A DNA stretch of 6,864 nucleotides, taken from the NCBI GenBank assembly GCA_027482985.1, contig JAIXVO010000143.1:1-6864 (forward strand). Reading direction: 5' to 3'. The position numbers and the translations under genes were made by a program. Numbering within the stretch: the first letter of the stretch is position 1; each line of letters opens with the position of its first letter. Below, one piece after another: positions 1 through 5,400 of this stretch. The notes beneath the pieces are model-generated. The model did not search any database. It saw nothing but the letters and a program-made list of their open reading frames with translations, and was not told the origin of the DNA. The stretch comes from Cyanobacteriota bacterium (GTDB lineage Bacteria; Cyanobacteriota; Cyanobacteriia; Leptolyngbyales; Leptolyngbyaceae).

Positions 1-616
1 CTTCCAAAAAGCGACGCAGGGTTTTGATCACCTGATGCCGCAGTTGCAGGTTGCGGCTCATCCGTTCCCGGCGCAAATCCAGATAGCGGTACTTCAGCCG
101 CAAATCTTCCCGCACCGACTCATTCTCACTACTGGACACCTGAAACGGCAATTGCTTCCGCACCGCATTCAAGACTTCAATCTTAGAGATATTAATTTCA
201 ATATCTCCTGTATCTAAATTTTGGTTGCATGATGCATCGGGACGACGCGTAACCCAGCCAGTTACTTGAATAACATATTCATTACGTAACGTTCCCGCCT
301 GATCGTAGGCCGTAGAAACAGTCTCTGTTAATAAGCGAAGTTGAGCCTCAGCATGAAACCAATCATCATTCATCGCCTGTTGAGGTTGATTTTGTGGAGA
401 TCCCTTTTCTACCCAAATCGTAGTAGCTCTGCATCTAACATCTTCAAAAGAAGGTTTACGCTCTGGATCGCTGACAATTTGCACCACGCCTGCGCGATCG
501 CGGAGATCCACAAAAATCACCCCACCATGATCTCGCCGCCGGTCTACCCAGCCGCAGAGGGTAACTGTCTCTCCAATATGCTCGGCTCGGAGTTGACCGC
601 AGTAGTGGGTACGCAT
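1..616 (-). CDS. aspS: Aspartyl-tRNA synthetase, N-terminal part (partial, runs off left edge)
   Basis: Charges tRNA-Asp (and tRNA-Asn in non-discriminating forms) with aspartate in the cytoplasm. The minus strand is open from the ATG at 616 to the left edge, giving 205 complete codons. It starts [10 protein letters not shown], then has the OB-fold anticodon-binding signature [15 protein letters not shown] (residues 21-35) and [16 protein letters not shown] (38-53). Further on are [13 protein letters not shown] (110-122), [10 protein letters not shown] (153-162) and the hinge/motif 1 approach [18 protein letters not shown] (168-185). These match bacterial-type AspRS closely; the catalytic domain is off the window. 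The ribosome binding site is weak (AGAAAG directly upstream), but the MRTHYCG start is typical of the family. The stretch between DPERKP and LRNEYV is far longer than usual (see the insertion entry). The gene is divergent from the DUF928 gene. Identification is near certain. Confidence 0.96.
   Translation of the reverse strand, partial: MRTHYCGQLRAEHIGETVTLCGWVDRRRDHGGVIFVDLRDRAGVVQIVSDPERKPSFEDVRCRATTIWVEKGSPQNQPQQAMNDDWFHAEAQLRLLTETVSTAYDQAGTLRNEYVIQVTGWVTRRPDASCNQNLDTGDIEINISKIEVLNAVRKQLPFQVSSSENESVREDLRLKYRYLDLRRERMSRNLQLRHQVIKTLRRFLE
296..451 (-). other. Apparent in-frame insertion within the AspRS OB-fold region
   Basis: In AspRS proteins I know, about 7-9 residues separate SDPER-x-P from LRNEYV. 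Here about 52 residues (56-107) lie between them, with segments such as [27 protein letters not shown] and [12 protein letters not shown]. The frame stays open and the family signature resumes exactly on the far side. The surrounding DNA (181-450) is about 41% G+C by my count, against 55-58% in the first 120 bases of the window. I do not recognise the inserted segment. It could be a lineage-specific loop of the OB fold or a segment acquired by recombination. Boundaries are approximate. Confidence 0.6.
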
Positions 617-669
617 AGCTTTCTAACTTAACTTGGACTCAGGATGTAGATGTTTCAGTGTAACGCCGA

Positions 670-702
670 GAAATGCTGAATTCCAGGGAGTAACAGCATT
701 TC
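670..702. repeat. 9-bp perfect inverted repeat (possible operator or leader hairpin)
   Basis: GAAATGCTG at 670-678 is matched by its exact reverse complement CAGCATTTC at 694-702, with 15 bases between the arms. It lies 54 bp upstream of the aspS start and about 230 bp upstream of the DUF928 start. Arm centres are 24 bp apart, roughly two helical turns, which would suit a dimeric regulator. If aspS is transcribed from the CATAAT at 728-733, the repeat would lie in its leader as a stem-loop. There is no U-tract, so a terminator is unlikely. Function is inference. Confidence 0.45.
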
Positions 703-923
703 GTGACAGGCATGAACAAACCTATTCATTATGCCTGATAACGTCGCCTGCTTCGGCGCGACCAGCGAATTTGTGAGCGGTGAGGGGCGATCGCAGTTTC
801 GAGATTTTGGGAACCTTGCCCTGATCCCGTGAATCTAGTCTTGAATGGTGATCGTAGACTCAGAAGGGGGACGCTCCTGCCGCTGCACTCCCTATCCCCC
901 TGCCCATTGCTGCTTCCTGCACA

Positions 924-928
924 GAGGT
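924..928 (+). promoter_or_regulatory. Ribosome binding site deciding the DUF928 start
   Basis: GAGGT lies 6 bases before the ATG at 935. The alternative in-frame ATG at 845 has no such site. The signal peptide begins right after the 935 start, so this site supports a 242-residue product. Confidence 0.65.
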
Positions 929-934
929 CGGACT

Positions 935-1021
935 ATGTTTTGTCGGATGAATCGGTTACAAATCGGGCTAGCGCTCCTGTTGGGAGTCGCGATCGCCAGT
1001 GAACCCCTAGTGGCGATCGCC
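935..1021 (+). other. Signal peptide of the DUF928 protein
   Basis: Residues 1-29 have arginines at 4 and 7, a hydrophobic core from about residue 10 to 21, and AIA before the predicted cut at 29/30. There is no lipobox cysteine at the cut, so this looks like signal peptidase I processing. Two HIP1 sites (989-996 and 1013-1020) lie inside this coding stretch. Confidence 0.8.
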
Positions 1022-1663
1022 CAACAATATCGTCCCCCCCGTCGCGGCATTCCCACCCGCCGCGAAGGCGCTGGCACCCGCAGTCCCAGCGATCGCTGCA
1101 TGGTGGGCCAACTGCCGTTAGTCGGAATCACCCCCAGTGATAACTTCAGCCTCACGACCGCCCAAAAACCCGTTTTCTTCTGGTTTGTTCCAGGCACCAA
1201 TGCGACTACGGCAGAATTTCGCCTGCTCGATCGCACCGATCAGGTTCTATATTCGTCCACCGTCAAAATTGCAGGAACGCCGGGGGTGGTCAGTGTCCCC
1301 CTGCCCACCCCAATCGCCAATCAAATGACCGTCGGCAAAGATTACATCTGGCAACTGTCGCTGCAATGTTCCACCACTGACCCCTCCAAAAATACCTTTG
1401 TGGAAGGATTAGTGCAGCGGACAGTTCCCAGTGCCATTTTGACTCAAACTTTAGCTGCGTCAAGGACACCACGCGACAAAGCGACCGTCTATGCCGATGC
1501 CGGGATTTGGCACGAAGCGATCGCGACCCTCGCCGCCCAACGGTGTAGCCAACCCAACGATGCCACCCTCCGAACCAGTTGGCAAACCTTATTGCGCTCC
1601 GTGGCCCTCGATCGCTATATCGATGTGCCGTTGACTCGCAGTTGTGAAGCCATTAACCCCTAG
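935..1663 (+). CDS. Secreted DUF928 family protein
   Basis: A 242-residue protein that I assign to the cyanobacterial DUF928 family; no biochemical function is known to me. Residues 1-29 form a signal peptide: basic start (MFCRMNR), hydrophobic core (IGLALLLGVAIA), then AIA before QQ as the likely cleavage site. A basic, glycine-containing stretch follows (RPPRRGIPTRREG). The family-like core has DRCM (53-56), KPVFFWFVP (78-86), AEFRLLD (about 93-99), a VVSVPLP strand (118-124) and YIWQLSLQC (137-145). The C-terminal half is helical, with YADAGIWHEAIATLA (186-200) and WQTLLRSVAL (216-225). Four cysteines remain after cleavage (55, 145, 204, 237), enough for two disulfides in the periplasm. 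The next gene starts 84 bp downstream on the same strand with no visible terminator, so the two are probably one operon. From memory, DUF928 genes often sit beside CHAT or haemagglutinin genes, which fits here. Confidence 0.85.
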   Translation: MFCRMNRLQIGLALLLGVAIASEPLVAIAQQYRPPRRGIPTRREGAGTRSPSDRCMVGQLPLVGITPSDNFSLTTAQKPVFFWFVPGTNATTAEFRLLDRTDQVLYSSTVKIAGTPGVVSVPLPTPIANQMTVGKDYIWQLSLQCSTTDPSKNTFVEGLVQRTVPSAILTQTLAASRTPRDKATVYADAGIWHEAIATLAAQRCSQPNDATLRTSWQTLLRSVALDRYIDVPLTRSCEAINP

Positions 1664-1738
1664 CCGAACTTAAAGAATTTGAACTAATTGTTCTTGCTGC
1701 CTGACAGGAGTGCTACAACCAAGACCATCTATGGATTT

Positions 1739-1742
1739 GGAG
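1739..1742 (+). promoter_or_regulatory. Ribosome binding site deciding the start of the composite gene
   Basis: GGAG lies 5 bases before the ATG at 1748. From that ATG the protein begins MSASVSLVITTYNR, the usual beginning of a GT2 domain. This is a better start than the in-frame TTG at 1688, whose 20 extra residues do not resemble GT2 sequence. Confidence 0.65.
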
Positions 1743-1747
1743 CGCTT

Positions 1748-2482
1748 ATGTCCGCCTCTGTCTCGCTGGTGATCACGACCTACAATCGAGCTGCATTTTT
1801 AGGTCAGGCGATCGCGAGTGTTCTCGCCCAAACCTTTGTCGATTTTGAACTCCTGATTTGGGATGACGGCTCTACTGATCACTCCTTAGCCATTGCCCAC
1901 GCCTGTGCCCAACAAGATCCCCGCGTGCGCGTGGTGGCGGCTCCTCATCAGGGTCGAGTTGCCGCCCTTGCCGCCGCGATCGCTCAAACCAATGGCACCT
2001 ATCTCGGCTGGATCGATAGTGATGATTGGCTGGCACCGACCGCCCTGGCAACGACCGTGCAGGCATTAGAGCGGCAGCCCCATCTGGGCATGGTTTATAC
2101 CGACTACTACGAAACGGATGCGGCAGGGCAAGTGCAGCGATACGGACAGCGGTGCCAAATTCCCTACTCGGCGACCCGCTTGCTCGTAGATTTCATGACC
2201 TTCCATTTCCGCTTAATGCGGCGATCGCAGTATGAGCGAGTGGGGGGCATGGATGGCGCTCTAGATTTTGTCGAAGATTATGACCTCTGCCTGCGCTTGG
2301 CGGAAGTGACGGCGATCGCGCGAATTCCCCAACCGTTGTACTTTTACCGAGTGCATGACGGCAATGCTTCCCACCAATGGCACCGGGAACAAACCCTGCG
2401 CACCCATGCCATTCTCCAGCGGGCATTGCAGCGGCGGGGCCTGACAACCACCCACGCGATCGACCTGGAACTAGCGACGGGG
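1748..2482 (+). other. GT2 glycosyltransferase domain (residues 1-245)
   Basis: A GT-A fold family 2 domain. VSLVITTYNR (5-14) is the first strand and nucleotide-binding loop, and WDDGSTD (38-44) supplies the conserved aspartates. The metal-binding DxD-type motif is DSDDW (90-94), and VEDYDLCLRL (175-184) carries the ED motif with the presumed catalytic base. YRVHDGNAS (200-208) is the usual end-of-domain signature. All key residues are present, so the enzyme is likely active. Closest in style to enzymes adding sugars to polysaccharides or glycoproteins; the substrate cannot be read from sequence. Confidence 0.9.
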
Positions 2483-5400
2483 CGCTTCACCCTGCGTCCC
2501 CTCCCGCCCCCACCGCCCCGCAGCAAAATTCCTACTTGGAAACTCGCCCCCTTCCTGGCGGCTTTTCCGCTTGTGGGGGTTTTACACACAGGGTCAGTCC
2601 GGGCACAGTCGATTACCCCCGCTGCCGATGGCACCAATACCATCGTCAACCAAGCGGGCAACCAGTTCGACATTACGGGCGGCACTGCCTCTGGGAATGG
2701 GGCAAACCTGTTCCACAGTTTCGAGCAGTTTGGCTTAACGCAGGGACAAATTGCCAACTTCATCGCCAATCCCCAACTGCAAAACATCCTGGGGCGCGTC
2801 GTTGGGAACAACCCGTCCATCATCAACGGCTTAATTCAAGTGAGCGGCGGCAATCCCAACCTGTATTTACTCAACCCTGCTGGGATTGTGTTTGGGGCGA
2901 ATGCCAGGCTCAATGTGCCCGCTGCTTTTACCGCCACAACGGCCAATGCCCTCGGCTTCAATTGCGGTGTCGGCGGAATTGGTTGCGACTGGTTCAATGC
3001 CACGGGTGCGAGTAACTTCACAGTCTTGAATGGGGTGCCGAATGGGCTGGCCTTTGGCGGCACTCAGTTAGGCGCGATCGCGAATGCGGGTAACCTGACC
3101 GTCAATCCCGGACAATCCCTGGCGTTGTTGGGGGGCACCATCGTCAACACAGGACAGATCACTGCTCCCGATGGGCAAATCCTGCTCTCGGCGGTACCGG
3201 GACAGACCTTTGTCCGCCTCAGTCAACCAGGTAGTTTGCTGAGTTTAGAATTTCAACCGCCTGCCGTAACCCTTCCCAGCGGCACTGCTCCCACCCTGGC
3301 GCAAGTGTTGACGGGGGGGGATTTGGGTAATGCCACCGGCTTAACCGTGGATGGCAATGGGGTGACTCGCCTGGTGGCATCCGGCGTACAGGTGCCCGAA
3401 AATGCGGCAACCGCGATCGCCAGTGGCACCCTCTCCACAGCAGGGCAAACTGGGGGGGCGATCGCCGTTCTGGGTCGCCAGGTGGGTTTAGTCGGTGCCT
3501 CACTCGATGCCACGGGTGCCACGGGCGGCGGCAATGTCTTCATCGGCGGCGATTTTCAAGGCTTGGGCACCCTCCCCACAGCCCGCCAAACCTTCATCAG
3601 TTCAGACTCTGTGATCAATGCCAGCGCTTTGCAGCGTGGGAACGGCGGGCGGGTAATTGTGTGGGCCGACCAGACCACTACCTTTGGCGGCAGAATTTTG
3701 GCGCAGGGGGGGGGGCTCAGCGGGAATGGTGGCTTTGTGGAAGTGTCCGGGAAGGAAACCCTCAATTTTCGGGGGGATGTCAATCTGACTGCGGCCAATG
3801 GTCAAACGGGGACGCTGCTCCTCGATCCCGTCAACATCACGATCATTAATGGCGGCGGCGGGGCAGACGATGCCCAAATTGCGGATGGGGTCATTTTTGC
3901 TGGCGATGGGGGAGCGGCCTCCTTCACCATTTCGGAACTAGCGTTGGAAGCCCTGGCCGCAGGCACCAATGTCATCTTGCAAGCGACGAACGACATCATT
4001 ATTCAAAATTTGGCCGATGATGCGCTGACCTTTGCGGGCGCGGGCGGCGGGGCGGGAGGCAGCATTACCTTCACAGCGGGTGGCTTAATCGCCATGCTTG
4101 ATCCCAACGACACAATCGTCGCCCAAGGCCGGGATGTGACTTTGACCGCCAGCAGTTTGGCGGTGGGCAACATCAACACCTCCACCCCAGTAGGTTTCTT
4201 TAACCGGGGCGGGAACATCACCCTGACCGCCACGAACAGTTCCGTCACAGCCGGAAACTTAACGGGCAACGGATATAACAGTCCGGGGGGCATCATTAGT
4301 GTCACCAGTAACACGAGCAGCATTGCGGTGGGGCAAGTGCAAGCTCGCAGCATTTCCGGGGGGTTCGTGATCCCCACGGCGGGTGCGGTGTTGCTGCAAA
4401 CCTTGACGAACGGTGGCGATATTACCTTCAGCACGATCGATGCCAGTGGGGGCGCGGCCTTTGGTGTGCAGGCCGCAGCTGGCGGTGATGTCACGATCGC
4501 CGCTCGCGGTCAGGTGCGTGGCACAGGCTTGTTACCCGACGCGAACACCATTTCAACCGCAGGCTTTAGCGACGGGAGCGATGGCACCGTGCGGATTCAA
4601 CATGATGGTGGCCCCAGCAACCAGCCCTTTGTCATCGGTGGCGGGGCGGGTGTAACCAATGGCACAGCGGGTGGGATTAATGCGGGGGGAACCGAAGTGA
4701 TTGCCGCCAGTACTTTGGGGTTTCCCTCTAGCCCGTTTGCCTCTGCGGGGGGGCGAATTAATGTTACGTTCCTGAATAACACCCCCACGATCGCGATCGC
4801 CAATCCCCAAATCTCGACCCCACAAAATCAAGCGGTCAACTTTACGGTCGCCTCGTTGGGGTTCGTCCTGAGTGATCTGAATGCCGACAATCTGACGGTG
4901 CGCGTGGCGGCGATCGCTCCCGGTGCGATTCTGCGGATTAATGGCATCGATGCTGGTCCCGGTTCCGTGATTCCTCTCAATGCCAGCCTGCAATACGTGC
5001 CGCCGCCTGGCTTAACGGGCTTGTTAGCCAATGCTTTTACCGTCACTGTGGATGATGTGATTTCTGTTTCACCGCCCCAAGCGATCGCCTTGGACATTAA
5101 TCCGCCCTCGACTCCTGCTGTCATCCCTACCAATCCCTGTGTCTTGACGACCTGTGTGTCAGTGCCGCCTTTAGTCCCCCCGTTAGTGCCAGTCACCTCA
5201 GAAGTCCTCACCCCATCCACGCCAGAAACTGCCTTTACAACCGAATTTGCGACCTACCTGGGAATTCCCCAACCGCCGCCCCTCTCCATCGACAATCAAC
5301 GTGACATTTTGCGCCAAATTGAACGAGAAACGGGCGTGATTCCCGCGTTCATCTATGTCAGTTTTGTGCCAGCGGTGCTGCGACCCGCTCAGGTATCCGG

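Larger units (their letters stand above)
617..934. other. Divergent intergenic region between aspS and the DUF928 gene
   Basis: This 318-bp stretch must hold the promoters of both divergent genes. It contains a 9-bp inverted repeat at 670-702 and one HIP1 site at 787-794. It also has a weak short hairpin around 743-762. The best minus-strand -10 candidate is CATAAT (728-733), one mismatch from consensus, but no good -35 box sits 16-18 bp upstream of it. A second candidate, TACACT, lies nearer aspS. I see no convincing plus-strand promoter. An open frame from an ATG at 845 runs into the DUF928 gene but does not look like protein of that family. No RNA gene is recognised. Confidence 0.5.

Noticed and set aside
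35..631. Plus-strand open frames opposite aspS
   Set aside because: They are antisense to a strongly conserved coding sequence and have no recognisable protein features.
743..762. Short GC-rich hairpin (GTCGC...GCGAC) as a terminator
   Set aside because: The stem is only 5 bp, no T-run follows, and it sits between divergent genes where no terminator is needed.
845..934. Upstream in-frame extension of the DUF928 gene from an ATG at 845
   Set aside because: The extra 30 residues precede a clear signal peptide, look unlike the family and lack a ribosome binding site; the ATG at 935 has GAGGT at the right spacing.
1681..1693. GAAC-TAATT-GTTC dyad resembling an SOS (LexA) box
   Set aside because: The spacer is 5 bases where the known boxes have 4, the arms are only 4 bp, and it lies between two genes of a likely operon.
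1688..1747. TTG at 1688 as the start of the composite gene
   Set aside because: The GGAG-spaced ATG at 1748 gives the usual GT2 N-terminus, and the 20 extra residues are not GT2-like.
1731..1772. A 13-codon frame (MDLERL...) overlapping the start of the composite gene, as a regulatory leader peptide
   Set aside because: Its nearest ribosome binding site (AGGAG at 1706-1710) is 20 bases away, and nothing else supports translation.
2377..3015. A 212-codon plus-strand frame inside the composite gene, and long minus-strand frames at 2344-2826, 4003-4494 and 4553-4993
   Set aside because: These follow from high G+C and Gly/Ala/Pro-rich codons of the real frame; their proteins resemble no family and overlap conserved TPS or beta-helix sequence.
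3706..3715. The ten-G run as an assembly frameshift
   Set aside because: The frame on both sides is correct: the family-typical segments RILAQGG and GGFVEVSGKE join directly across it and the frame continues to the CHAT domain.
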